Below the pieces are notes generated by a model. It was not told the origin of the DNA. It searched no databases and saw only the letters and a program-made list of their open reading frames with translations. The translations under genes and the position numbers were made by a program. From Malonomonas rubra (GTDB lineage Bacteria > Desulfobacterota > Desulfuromonadia > Desulfuromonadales > Geopsychrobacteraceae): a stretch of 64,000 bases of DNA. The DNA lies in NCBI RefSeq assembly GCF_003247215.1, contig NZ_QKAP01000013.1, forward strand, positions 18,785 through 82,784. The letters are read 5' to 3'. Position 1 is the stretch's first letter; each line of letters starts with the position of its first letter. This document shows positions 20,708 to 29,286 of this stretch, piece after piece.

Positions 20708-21798
20708 TCCTTCCAGACCGGATCATATCCCTTTGATTGGAGCAGCCTTACCATCTCTTCGGGAGAGCGCTCGTCGTTGATGGCGAATTGCTCGCCTTCA
20801 TGCCCCCCTTCACCATATCCACCGGGGGCAGTGCAGGACCCGGCGCTCATCTGGGTAATCCCGAGCGGCAACAGATTGTCGCGCAGTTGCGAACTCTCGC
20901 GGGTCGAGAGGACCAGCCCGGCATCCGGAACCAGCAGCCGCAGCGCACAGATGAACTGGGTGAGCTGTCGGTCGCTGACAATGCTGTTCGGTTGAAAACC
21001 GCCTTCTGCCGGACGCAGGCGCGGGAAGGAGATCGTCACCTGGGTGCGCCAGTAGTTGCGAGCCAGGTAGAGTGCATGCAGGCCTGTATAGAAGACGTCG
21101 CTCAGACATTCGCCGAGCCCGAGCAGGGAGCCGATGCCGATGCGCCGCAAACCGGCTTCTCCTGCGCGTTCCGGGGCCGCTAGGCGATAGCTGTAATCGC
21201 TCTTCGGACCGTAAGGATGCAAATCCCGGTAGAGCTCAGCATCGTAGGTCTCCTGGTAGAGAGTCAGTCCATCGACGCCTGCAGCAACCATCCGCTGGTA
21301 TTCATCGGTATCCATCGGGAAAACCTCGATTGAAACCGAACCGCAATGGGTTTTGACCGAATGTATTGATTGTTCAAGGAAGTCGATGCCTGCCGACTCG
21401 GGCGCCTCACCAGTGAGCAGCAACATGTGGCGAAAGCCCTTGCCGCGCAGCAGTTTGGCTTCGCGCTCAATTTCTGCCATAGTCAAAGTTTTTCGCGACA
21501 AATGATTGTCGGCACTGAAGCCGCAGTATTTGCAGCCGTTGTGACATTCATTGGACAGATAGATCGGAGCGTAGAGCAAAATCGTCCGACCGAACCGTTG
21601 CATGGTGATCTTATTGGCGCGGATGGCTATTTTCTCAAGTTGTTCGTCGCTGATCTGCGGTGCCAGCAGGCAGGCAAAATCCTCCATGTTCAAGCGCGGG
21701 CGGCGCAGGGCCTGATCGATCTGCTGCGGTGTCGCGTTAAGAATCCTGTTAAGGATTTCTGCTTGCGGAAATTGTTGCAGTTGTTGTTCGAAGCTCAT
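20674..21798 (-). CDS. thiH: 2-iminoacetate synthase (radical SAM)
   Basis: Radical SAM motif CHNGCKYCGFS (CX3CX2C); ThiH-like ASAGSCTAPGGY-type C-terminus; thi operon context. Confidence 0.94.
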   Translation of the reverse strand: MSFEQQLQQFPQAEILNRILNATPQQIDQALRRPRLNMEDFACLLAPQISDEQLEKIAIRANKITMQRFGRTILLYAPIYLSNECHNGCKYCGFSADNHLSRKTLTMAEIEREAKLLRGKGFRHMLLLTGEAPESAGIDFLEQSIHSVKTHCGSVSIEVFPMDTDEYQRMVAAGVDGLTLYQETYDAELYRDLHPYGPKSDYSYRLAAPERAGEAGLRRIGIGSLLGLGECLSDVFYTGLHALYLARNYWRTQVTISFPRLRPAEGGFQPNSIVSDRQLTQFICALRLLVPDAGLVLSTRESSQLRDNLLPLGITQMSAGSCTAPGGYGEGGHEGEQFAINDERSPEEMVRLLQSKGYDPVWKDWDSAFLNQAC

Positions 21799-21802
21799 GA
21801 TT

Positions 21803-22606
21803 TCAATCTCTCAGAAAACCGGTTAGCGGACTGGATGCTTCTGCCTTGTTCCGCTGCGGTCCAAGCCCTGCGAGATAGGCTTCTCGGCCTGCTTCAACCC
21901 CTTTTTTGAAGGCACGGCCCATGGCTGCTGGATCGGGGGTGTCAGCCAGTGCGGTGTTGACTAGCACGGCGTCTGCGCCCATTTCCATCGCTTCAGCGGC
22001 ATGGGAAGGAGCTCCCAAACCGGCATCGACCACCACAGGTACCTTGGCCTGCTCAATGATGATCGCAATATGGTCGCGGGTCCGCAGGCCGCGGTTGGTA
22101 CCGATCGGTGCTCCGAGCGGCATGACCGTCGCGGTACCGGCTTCTTCCAAATGCTTGGCCAGGACCGGGTCCGCCGGCATGTAGGGCAGCACGACAAAGC
22201 CCTCTTTAACCAGCACTTCGGCGGCCTTTAACGTCTCAATCGGATCTGGCAGCAAGTAGTAGGGGTCGGGAGTGACTTCCAGTTTAATCCAAGGCTCGCA
22301 ACCGGCGGATCGGGCCAGGCGGGCTAGGCGAATTGCTTCTTCAGCATCACGCGCACCGCTGGTGTTCGGTAGCAGTAGATAACGATTGCGGTCGATATGC
22401 GTAAGCAGTGAATCTTCCGGGTTGTCTATATCGACCCGGCGCAAGGCTACGGTGACGATTTCGCTGCCGGAGTGTTCCATGGCATCGACCATCGCCTGAT
22501 TGGAGGCGAATTTCCCGGTCCCGACCATCAAACGTGAGCTGAATTCCCGACCGGCGATGACTAACTTGTCCATAAGATTTTTCCCTGTCTGTTTGGGTAA
22601 ACTCAA
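21803..22606 (-). CDS. thiG: Thiazole synthase (likely start at [11 protein letters not shown], 22573)
   Basis: [65 protein letters not shown]. Confidence 0.96.
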   Translation of the reverse strand: MSLPKQTGKNLMDKLVIAGREFSSRLMVGTGKFASNQAMVDAMEHSGSEIVTVALRRVDIDNPEDSLLTHIDRNRYLLLPNTSGARDAEEAIRLARLARSAGCEPWIKLEVTPDPYYLLPDPIETLKAAEVLVKEGFVVLPYMPADPVLAKHLEEAGTATVMPLGAPIGTNRGLRTRDHIAIIIEQAKVPVVVDAGLGAPSHAAEAMEMGADAVLVNTALADTPDPAAMGRAFKKGVEAGREAYLAGLGPQRNKAEASSPLTGFLRD

Positions 22607-22800
22607 CCGCCGCCGACGAACTGGATGATTTCCAGGTTGTCACCTTCGTTCAGTGCAGTATCGTGTGCTTCGGCAGTGAGGATTTTTTTGTTCAGTTCAA
22701 TGACCACACGCTCCGGCGACAGCTCAAGTTGCTGCAAAAGCTGAATGATGGTCAGCGGGGAATCAAAAGAGCGGCTCTGGCCGTTGATCTTCAGTTGCAT
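22603..22800 (-). CDS. thiS: Sulfur carrier protein ThiS
   Basis: Short ubiquitin-like fold ending in GG; operon position. Confidence 0.94.
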   Translation of the reverse strand: MQLKINGQSRSFDSPLTIIQLLQQLELSPERVVIELNKKILTAEAHDTALNEGDNLEIIQFVGGG

Positions 22801-22811
22801 CGTTAATCCTT

Positions 22812-23618
22812 TTACTCCGGCTCTTCGCCCAGCAGCAGCCGCAAGACGGCGTTAGCTTGATGATGTGCGGCGATTCCAACCCGGGGAGCCATTAGTCCGC
22901 AACCCGGCTCAGCGGCAGTGGTGCCGTCACCGCAGAGATAGAAGCGGTCGCTGATTTTCAGGGTCTGGATGCTGTTCGAAGACCCGTAACCTGCCATGCC
23001 GGATGCCGCAATCAGAGGCTTGTCTTTCATCTGGGTAAGAAAGTTGCTGGTCAGCATCGCCTTTTGTTCGGCAGCGTCGAAAGCTTCAACCAGCACATCG
23101 ACGCTTGCGAACAGTCCGGCCAGGTTTCCTCCCGTCACCCGAAGATAATGAGCGACAACTTCAACGCCGGGGTTGATGCGCGCCAGGTTGGCCTTTAGGG
23201 CCTCAACTTTTGGCAAACCGATCTGGTCGATAAAATACTGCTGACGATTCAGGTTCGATGGCTCCACCACGTCGAAGTCGACCAGGACCAGTTTGCCGAC
23301 TCCTATTCTAGCCAGAGCGATTGCGATGTTCGAGCCGAGGCCACCGACGCCGGCAATGCCGACGCAGCTGTTTTTGATCTTCTCATGTACGCCAGGAGTG
23401 TGCCGAGCCCTTATCAAACGCTCGAGTTCTTCCGTTGACGGTTCTTCGCCGCGTTGTATCAAGACGACCCGGTCGCCATTTTTAAGTGCCTGGTCGTTAC
23501 TGGTCGGATAACCGTTAACGATCAGCAGATCCGCCTGGGGTTTTTTCTGCTCACGAAGCGCAAAAAGCGACAACTCGCCAGCGATCTCTTCCGGTTGTTC
23601 ATTGAGATAGATCAGCAT
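22812..23618 (-). CDS. thiF: ThiF family adenylyltransferase with N-terminal ThiS-like extension
   Basis: GVGGLGSNIAIALARIGVGKLVLVDFDVVEPSNLNRQQY; N-terminal MLIYLNEQPEEIAGELSLFAL... Confidence 0.93.
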   Translation of the reverse strand: MLIYLNEQPEEIAGELSLFALREQKKPQADLLIVNGYPTSNDQALKNGDRVVLIQRGEEPSTEELERLIRARHTPGVHEKIKNSCVGIAGVGGLGSNIAIALARIGVGKLVLVDFDVVEPSNLNRQQYFIDQIGLPKVEALKANLARINPGVEVVAHYLRVTGGNLAGLFASVDVLVEAFDAAEQKAMLTSNFLTQMKDKPLIAASGMAGYGSSNSIQTLKISDRFYLCGDGTTAAEPGCGLMAPRVGIAAHHQANAVLRLLLGEEPE

Positions 23619-23633
23619 AAAAGTCTATAAAAA

Positions 23634-23659
23634 CGAAAAAAGCCACCCAATAGGTGGCC
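23634..23659 (-). terminator. Riboswitch-associated intrinsic terminator upstream of thiF
   Basis: Minus strand GCCACCTATTGGGTGGCTTTTTT between the TPP aptamer and the thiF start. Confidence 0.8.
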
Positions 23660-23689
23660 GTCAACATTACAGCTAATGTTGGTTACGAC

Positions 23690-23777
23690 AGCCACTTCCC
23701 TACGCCGGTATTAGCCGGATCAGGTTCCAAGGGTCGCTCGAATTTCGAGCTCTCAGTAACGATGACTCCCCTAGGGC
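23690..23777 (-). promoter_or_regulatory. TPP riboswitch (THI element)
   Basis: Minus strand GGGGAGTCATCGTTACTGAGAG...ACCCTTGGAACCTGATCCGGCTAATACCGGCGTAGGGAAG matches the THI-box consensus. Confidence 0.96.
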
Positions 23778-23933
23778 TAATGTGAAAGTTGAAACTAGCA
23801 GTCTGACGAGTTGAAAGTCAATATCTTTGCAACATTTTCTAGTGTTCTGCGATTGATCTTTTCGACGACTTTGCTTAGGATGGCGAACTCTTCTTGGTTG
23901 CTTGAAGAGTTCTTGTAAAGAAAGGAAGAAGAG

Positions 23934-24254
23934 ATGTCGATATCTGAACGTTACCGGCAAATTTGGGAGCAGATCGATACCGAATCGGATCGTCTGTATG
24001 AGATTTTGCCCGAGGAAATGGCAAAGGCGTTGCGCCAGGTTGATCGGGCGGTGGAAGAAATGCAGGAATTTGCCGAGACGGTCGGTGAAATCCCGCAGTT
24101 TCAGCTGGAGGCAAAACTGTCTCCGGTGCTGTTGAAAGGGCATGAGTGTCTCGATCGGGCGCGGGTGATGTTGGAGGCCGCCGGTCATGAAAAGGAGGCC
24201 GCCGGTATCTGGGAACTGGAACAGTTGATCTATCGGTTGTTGAATGATCTGTAA
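23934..24254 (+). CDS. Small helical hypothetical protein (106 aa)
   Basis: Ribosome binding site-like AAAGGAAGAAGAG upstream; terminator downstream (AGGGCGTCCAAAGTGACGCCCTTTTT); codon pattern consistent with coding. Confidence 0.7.
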   Translation: MSISERYRQIWEQIDTESDRLYEILPEEMAKALRQVDRAVEEMQEFAETVGEIPQFQLEAKLSPVLLKGHECLDRARVMLEAAGHEKEAAGIWELEQLIYRLLNDL

Positions 24255-24393
24255 CAGATCATGACATAGCGTGTGCAGGGCGTCCAAAGTGACGCCCTTT
24301 TTGCTGGCATACACCTTGCTTTACTGGTAGCGGGTTTTGTGAGTTGTTATTTTTGCGTTGCTTGGAGGGTAACGCCTGTCTGCACTGGAGCAT

Positions 24394-25284
24394 TTGGATA
24401 TTATGCATAAGAAACTGGAAAAAATATTTTACGAAGTCCGTGAGCCGGTTCTAGATTGGGACAATATTGGTGGCTTCGCAGAGGTCAAAGAGATCCTCAA
24501 GGAGATGGTCTGCCTGCCGTTGCAGAAGCCGGAAATGATCAAGCAGCATCAACTCGGTATCCCGGCCGGTGTGATGATGTGGGGACCGCTTGGGGTCGGT
24601 ATCACCATGCTGGCGGAAGCCTGCGCCAAGGAAGCCGGCGCTTCGTTCGTCTATATCAGCGGTCAGGAGATGCTCGGAAAAGGTGAAGAGCTGGTTGAGG
24701 CCTTCGATACAGCGATTCACGAGGCACCTTGTGTGCTGTTTATTTCCGATTGTGAATGGCTGGCACCACGGGTCGGTTGCAATTATGAATGGGATCCGGG
24801 CAACCTGCGCGGGATCCCGCCGACATTCGCCACCAAGGAACTGAACCGGTTATTTATCGAACAGATTGATCGGATCAATAAAGTGGAAAACGTGATGCTG
24901 GTCGGTTCCTGTTACCGTATCGATACGGTCGATCAGGCGATCATCAAAGAAAAGAAGCGCTTCAACCGGAAGGTGTTCGTGCATCCACCACGGGTTGTCG
25001 ACCGTCGCGGTATGCTCGATATTTACATGGACCAGATGCCGAATCTGGCTGACGATGTCGACCGGGACAAGCTGGCCGAGCTGACCGAAGGCTATGTCGG
25101 CTGGGACGCAGAGAGCCTCTGTAAGCGGGCGACGGTCAATGCCATCAAGGAAGATGCGCCGCAGGTGACGATGGCTCATTTTCTCAAGTCGCTAAAAGAG
25201 GTCCGCTACTGGCTGACCCCCGATATGACACGGGTTTATCACGAGATTTACGAAAACGATTGCCCGCATCATTACGCTTTTTAG
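24394..25284 (+). CDS. AAA-family pseudo-ATPase (Cdc48/FtsH-like AAA fold with degenerate catalytic motifs); start TTG 24394 or ATG 24403
   Basis: AAA scaffold WDNIGGFAEVKEILKEMVCLPLQKPEMI...ISGQEMLGKGEE...LAELTEGYVGWDAESLCKRA; Walker A reads GPLGVGIT, Walker B LFISDCEW, sensor-1 region GSCYR. Confidence 0.85.
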   Translation: MDIMHKKLEKIFYEVREPVLDWDNIGGFAEVKEILKEMVCLPLQKPEMIKQHQLGIPAGVMMWGPLGVGITMLAEACAKEAGASFVYISGQEMLGKGEELVEAFDTAIHEAPCVLFISDCEWLAPRVGCNYEWDPGNLRGIPPTFATKELNRLFIEQIDRINKVENVMLVGSCYRIDTVDQAIIKEKKRFNRKVFVHPPRVVDRRGMLDIYMDQMPNLADDVDRDKLAELTEGYVGWDAESLCKRATVNAIKEDAPQVTMAHFLKSLKEVRYWLTPDMTRVYHEIYENDCPHHYAF

Positions 25285-25296
25285 GTCCAGATTGAC

Positions 25297-25707
25297 GTGA
25301 TGGATCTCTACGCAAAACTCGCCGAAATCCATGGCCACTATTGCCCCATGAGCACCCTTGGACTGCGGTTGGGGCTGGAGGCGGCACGGTTAGTAACAGT
25401 GACCAGTCAGGCAGATTGGAACTTCTGTTACCTGGCACGCACCTGTGCTGCCGACGGAATTGCCATGGCCCTAGGGGAAACGGAACGGTCGATTGAGTTC
25501 TCCGTTGATCCGCAGGGACAGCATTTGCTCGTTTGCCGCTCGGTAGATGGCAAAGAGTTGTCACTTGCCCTCTCTGCTGAGGCACTGCAGTTGGCCAAGG
25601 ATTACCACGGGTTTGATGACGACGGTAAAAGCCGACAACTTCACCTGTTAAGAACAATTGCCAGCGAGCGTCTGATCGACATGTCAGGACCGACCGAAAA
25701 TGTCTGA
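25297..25707 (+). CDS. FmdE-like (formylmethanofuran dehydrogenase subunit E family) protein
   Basis: N-terminal IHGHYCPMSTLGLRLGLEAARL motif and CAADGI motif of FmdE-type proteins. Confidence 0.75.
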   Translation: MMDLYAKLAEIHGHYCPMSTLGLRLGLEAARLVTVTSQADWNFCYLARTCAADGIAMALGETERSIEFSVDPQGQHLLVCRSVDGKELSLALSAEALQLAKDYHGFDDDGKSRQLHLLRTIASERLIDMSGPTENV

Positions 25708-26656
25708 TTCCATATTTATCCAGGTGTTCAATGTAATTCAGGACGAAATCCTGAAGATGTGGTGGTTCTTTCTGCTGTCGATCCTGCTGGTGGGAATCAT
25801 CAAAGGCTACAAAATTGATCTGCGGATTCGTGATTCGATCAACCGGGCCGGTTTTTGGGGGATTCCGATTGCCGTGGCTGTCGGAATGGTTTCTCCGCTG
25901 TGCGCTTGTGGCATTCTGCCGGTGGTGATCTCTCTGGCGATGATGGGAACTCCATTGGCGCCGCTGATGGCGCTGCTGGTTACTTCGCCAGTGATGGGAC
26001 CGGATGCCCTGTTACTGACTTATCGCGGACTGGGTGCTGATTGGGCGCTGATGAAATTCGTCGGTGCCGGGATTCTCGGTCTGACCTCCGGGATGTTGGT
26101 GCTGTGGCTGCAGAGAAGCGGTTATCTCGCCAGCGATATGGTGCGTTTGCAGCCGGTCTATAAGGATGATGGTACCTTGGCGACGGCTGCCGAGATCGGC
26201 GCCGCGCATGGCATCAAGGTCAAGCGGATGCAAGTGATACCGCGTGACAGCAGGGTACGGTTTATTTTCGATCGCACCGTCGATGCCGGTCTGTTTGTTG
26301 GGAAGTACCTGCTTTTGGCGATTATCCTTGAAGCGATTATCGTTACGCTGGTGCCCATTTCCTGGATTACCTTTCTGGTCGGTCAACATAATTTTCAATC
26401 GTTATTCGCCGCAGCGTTTATAGGCCTGCCATTGCCGACCAATCAGATCCCGATTATCCCCATTATGGCAGGGCTGCTGGAACGAGGGATCGACACTGGT
26501 GCGGGGCTGACTTTGTTGCTGGCCGGCCCGGTCACCAGCCTGCCAGCGATGCTGGCGCTCTGGGCAATGTTTCAGAAGCGCTTGGTGCTGGTTTTTGTTG
26601 CGCACGCCTTATCAGTCTCCATTCTACTCGGCTGGATTCTGCAGTCGTTTCTTTAG
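25700..26656 (+). CDS. Permease (ArsP/DUF318-type)
   Basis: Multi-TM; SPLCACGILPVVISLAMMGTPLAPLMALLVTSPVMGPDALLLTYRGLG; second half FIGLPLPTNQIPIIPIMAGLLERGIDTGAGLTLLLAGPVTSLPAMLAL; overlaps the upstream ORF by 8 nt. Confidence 0.8.
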   Translation: MSDSIFIQVFNVIQDEILKMWWFFLLSILLVGIIKGYKIDLRIRDSINRAGFWGIPIAVAVGMVSPLCACGILPVVISLAMMGTPLAPLMALLVTSPVMGPDALLLTYRGLGADWALMKFVGAGILGLTSGMLVLWLQRSGYLASDMVRLQPVYKDDGTLATAAEIGAAHGIKVKRMQVIPRDSRVRFIFDRTVDAGLFVGKYLLLAIILEAIIVTLVPISWITFLVGQHNFQSLFAAAFIGLPLPTNQIPIIPIMAGLLERGIDTGAGLTLLLAGPVTSLPAMLALWAMFQKRLVLVFVAHALSVSILLGWILQSFL

Positions 26657-26661
26657 GGCAC

Positions 26662-27504
26662 ATGATGCGCTGGTTTATTTTTGTCTTCATGTTCATCGCC
26701 CTGTCTGCTTGTGCCCAATCACGTAAGATTTCACGTCAGAGCTATTCCGATCTGGTCATTGCTGAAGATACGCTATGGAGCGGTTCGATCCTGATCGACG
26801 GCCAGGTTGAGGTGCTGCACAACGCCAAGTTAACGATTGCACCAGGAACGGACATCGCTTTTTCCTATCGGGATGAAAACCGTGATGGCCTGGGGGACGG
26901 GACTCTGATCGTTAAAGGGGAACTGGTGGCGGTCGGCAGCAAGCAGCAGCCGATCCGTTTTCGGAGCGCTAAAGAGAACCCTCAGCCGGGAGATTGGCTG
27001 GAAATAGCGGTCGATTTCTCCAAGGAGGTGCATCTTCGTTATTGTGAGATCCGTGATTCCGCCTATACGTTACATGCCCACTTTACCAACGGTCTGGTTG
27101 AAGACTGTCATATTCATCACAATATTGATGGTTGTCGCATCGGTCAGGCGACAATGGTTCTGCAACACAACCTAGTCGAGCATAATACCGGCAAGGGGAT
27201 TAATTTCCGGAACTCGCGGGTCAAGGTGCTCAATAACCTGATTCGCAACAATACGGCAGGGATTTTCCTGTTCGAAAACGATCAGCCCTTTGAGATCAGC
27301 GCCAACAATATACTCGATAATCAGTATCAGCTGCGGTTGGGGGATTTTTATGTGGCGGATGTCGATCTGCACGGTAATTGGTGGGGAACGGCGGACGAGG
27401 TTGCAATCAGAAAAGGAATTTACGATCGGCAGGTCGATCCGGAAATTGGGGTTGTCACGATTGATCCTTCCCCCACGCCGGTAAATAATGCCGGTCCGCG
27501 TTAG
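26662..27504 (+). CDS. Lipoprotein with right-handed beta-helix (NosD/CASH-like) domain
   Basis: Lipobox LSAC; repeats LVEDCHIHHNIDGCRIG, LQHNLVEHNTGKGINFRNSRVKVLNNLIRNNTAGIFLFEND; HGNWWGT. Confidence 0.8.
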   Translation: MMRWFIFVFMFIALSACAQSRKISRQSYSDLVIAEDTLWSGSILIDGQVEVLHNAKLTIAPGTDIAFSYRDENRDGLGDGTLIVKGELVAVGSKQQPIRFRSAKENPQPGDWLEIAVDFSKEVHLRYCEIRDSAYTLHAHFTNGLVEDCHIHHNIDGCRIGQATMVLQHNLVEHNTGKGINFRNSRVKVLNNLIRNNTAGIFLFENDQPFEISANNILDNQYQLRLGDFYVADVDLHGNWWGTADEVAIRKGIYDRQVDPEIGVVTIDPSPTPVNNAGPR

Positions 27505-27601
27505 ATCTGGCGGTTAAATTGCAATGAATTGAGATTCTCGAGCAATTTGTTTGTTTCGTTACGAAGGTTTGTCGTTGTTTTTGACAAGACGCGGGTAGGT
27601 T

Positions 27602-28960
27602 TTGACGGTTTTTTGCCACTATGAGGCTGGTTTGAAAGTTTTTCGGCCAATTATCCTTTTGGTTATGATGTTTCTGGCTAATCCTGTGTTGGCTGCCGAG
27701 CAGAGACATCTACTGATTGATAAAAATCAGCGCTGGCAGGGGACGGTCGAGCTTGATCGGCCGGTTCTTGTGGCGGTTGACGCCCGGCTGGAAATTGCTC
27801 CCGGAGCGCGGATCAATGTTACGGCAAAGAAGGTCGTGCTTAAAGTTGAAGGCGAACTGGAGGCTCTCGGATCGGTTGCTCAACCAATCCGCTTTGAAGC
27901 GCCTCACGGTTGGTTCGGGATAGAGCTCCAGACTACAGAAAATAGCCGTTTTGAGCATGTGCAAATCGAAGGGGCGGAATCTGGAATTGCTGCATCGCAA
28001 AGCCGGTTCGAGGTAAGGAATAGTCTTTTTAGTAGTTGTAAAACGGCAATCAAACTAGATCGTCAATCTGAATCGGAGATTGCGCAGAACGAGTTTGTCG
28101 ATAATCAGACCGGCATCGATATCGGAACCCGTTCGCAGGGAGTGGTGAAGGAAAATTTATTTAAAGGAAATGCGGTGGCGGTTGTAGCCAGTCATAACAG
28201 TACCGGTATCGTCCGCGAAAATCGTTTTATTGCCAATCAGCAGGGAGTTTATGTACAACATCTTTTTCCTGGGACGATGAATGAAAACAGTTTCGAGCAG
28301 AATAAGACAGCGGTTATCTGCGACCAGACCATGGCCAGCCCGCTGATTACCGACAATCGTTTTGTCGGTAATGAAAAGGGGATTGTTAATCTGCTGGCGT
28401 CCAAACCGCAGGTGCGAAATAATTTGTTTCACGATAATGATATCGCCCTCGTGAACAATCAACTTGGCAGCCCAGTGGTTGAGAAGAATCTGTTTGTTGG
28501 TAACCGATTGGCGATCAAAAGTGAGCGGCGTTCCGCACCGCAGATAGAGTACAATCGGTTTCTGGAAAATGATTTAGCACTGTTCTGTGACTATCTTTCC
28601 TATCCGACGGTTAAACAGAATAATTTTATTACGAACAACATGGCGGTTAAGCTGGGTGACCATCAGAGTGCCGATATGGAGAAGCAGGGAGCTGCCGATA
28701 AACAGACGGAAAAAATACTTGCTGCTTCCGGGCGTCAAGGCAAACCAGCTGTTTTTCACCCTGCCTCTGGAATCGTTGATGTAAGTTTAAACTGGTGGGA
28801 ACCTGATGTGGAAGAAGAGATCGAGAAGTTCTTTTTCGACCGTTCTCAGGAGAAATGGGTGCTTGATGACGCGACCGGTAAGCGTTATCTTCGGGATGAA
28901 ATATCTTTTCGGCCAAGGTTGACGAAACCGGTTACCGATGCCGGAAGAAAATATCAATAG
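27602..28960 (+). CDS. Exported right-handed beta-helix (NosD-like) protein; probable start near 27632
   Basis: Signal peptide ILLVMMFLANPVLAA; about 22-aa repeats (VRENRFIANQQGVYV, MNENSFEQNKTAVICDQ, ITDNRFVGNEKGIVN, VRNNLFHDNDIALVN...); SLNWWEP. Confidence 0.82.
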   Translation: MTVFCHYEAGLKVFRPIILLVMMFLANPVLAAEQRHLLIDKNQRWQGTVELDRPVLVAVDARLEIAPGARINVTAKKVVLKVEGELEALGSVAQPIRFEAPHGWFGIELQTTENSRFEHVQIEGAESGIAASQSRFEVRNSLFSSCKTAIKLDRQSESEIAQNEFVDNQTGIDIGTRSQGVVKENLFKGNAVAVVASHNSTGIVRENRFIANQQGVYVQHLFPGTMNENSFEQNKTAVICDQTMASPLITDNRFVGNEKGIVNLLASKPQVRNNLFHDNDIALVNNQLGSPVVEKNLFVGNRLAIKSERRSAPQIEYNRFLENDLALFCDYLSYPTVKQNNFITNNMAVKLGDHQSADMEKQGAADKQTEKILAASGRQGKPAVFHPASGIVDVSLNWWEPDVEEEIEKFFFDRSQEKWVLDDATGKRYLRDEISFRPRLTKPVTDAGRKYQ

Positions 28961-28971
28961 GTGAGGACTGG

Positions 28972-29283
28972 ATGGAAAAGAAAAAAGAAACGGAAGTGAA
29001 ACTGGAAATACAGATAGATGACGATGTCGCCGCAGGCCAATACATTAATATGGTGGTTATTAATCATAATGACAGCGAGTTTGTGCTTGATTGTATCTTT
29101 TTACAACCGCAAGCGCTGAAGGCAAAGGTGCGCTCTCGGTTGATTACCTCGCCGCGCCACGCCAAGCGACTGTTGTTGGCGCTGCAGAACAATGTTGTCA
29201 GTTATGAAAAGAAATATGGTGTCATTAACCTTGATGAAGGGAAACAGGCACCGGTTGAAAAATCTGACTCCCCGGTACATTAG
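28972..29283 (+). CDS. DUF3467-like protein
   Basis: GQYINMVVINHNDSEFVLDCIFLQPQALKAKVRSRLITSPRHAKRLLLALQNNVVSYEKKYG pattern. Confidence 0.75.
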   Translation: MEKKKETEVKLEIQIDDDVAAGQYINMVVINHNDSEFVLDCIFLQPQALKAKVRSRLITSPRHAKRLLLALQNNVVSYEKKYGVINLDEGKQAPVEKSDSPVH

Positions 29284-29286
29284 CTG

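Noticed and set aside
23700-24314. 204-aa minus-strand ORF
   Set aside because: Overlaps the TPP riboswitch and is antisense to a better-supported small CDS; no recognisable domain.
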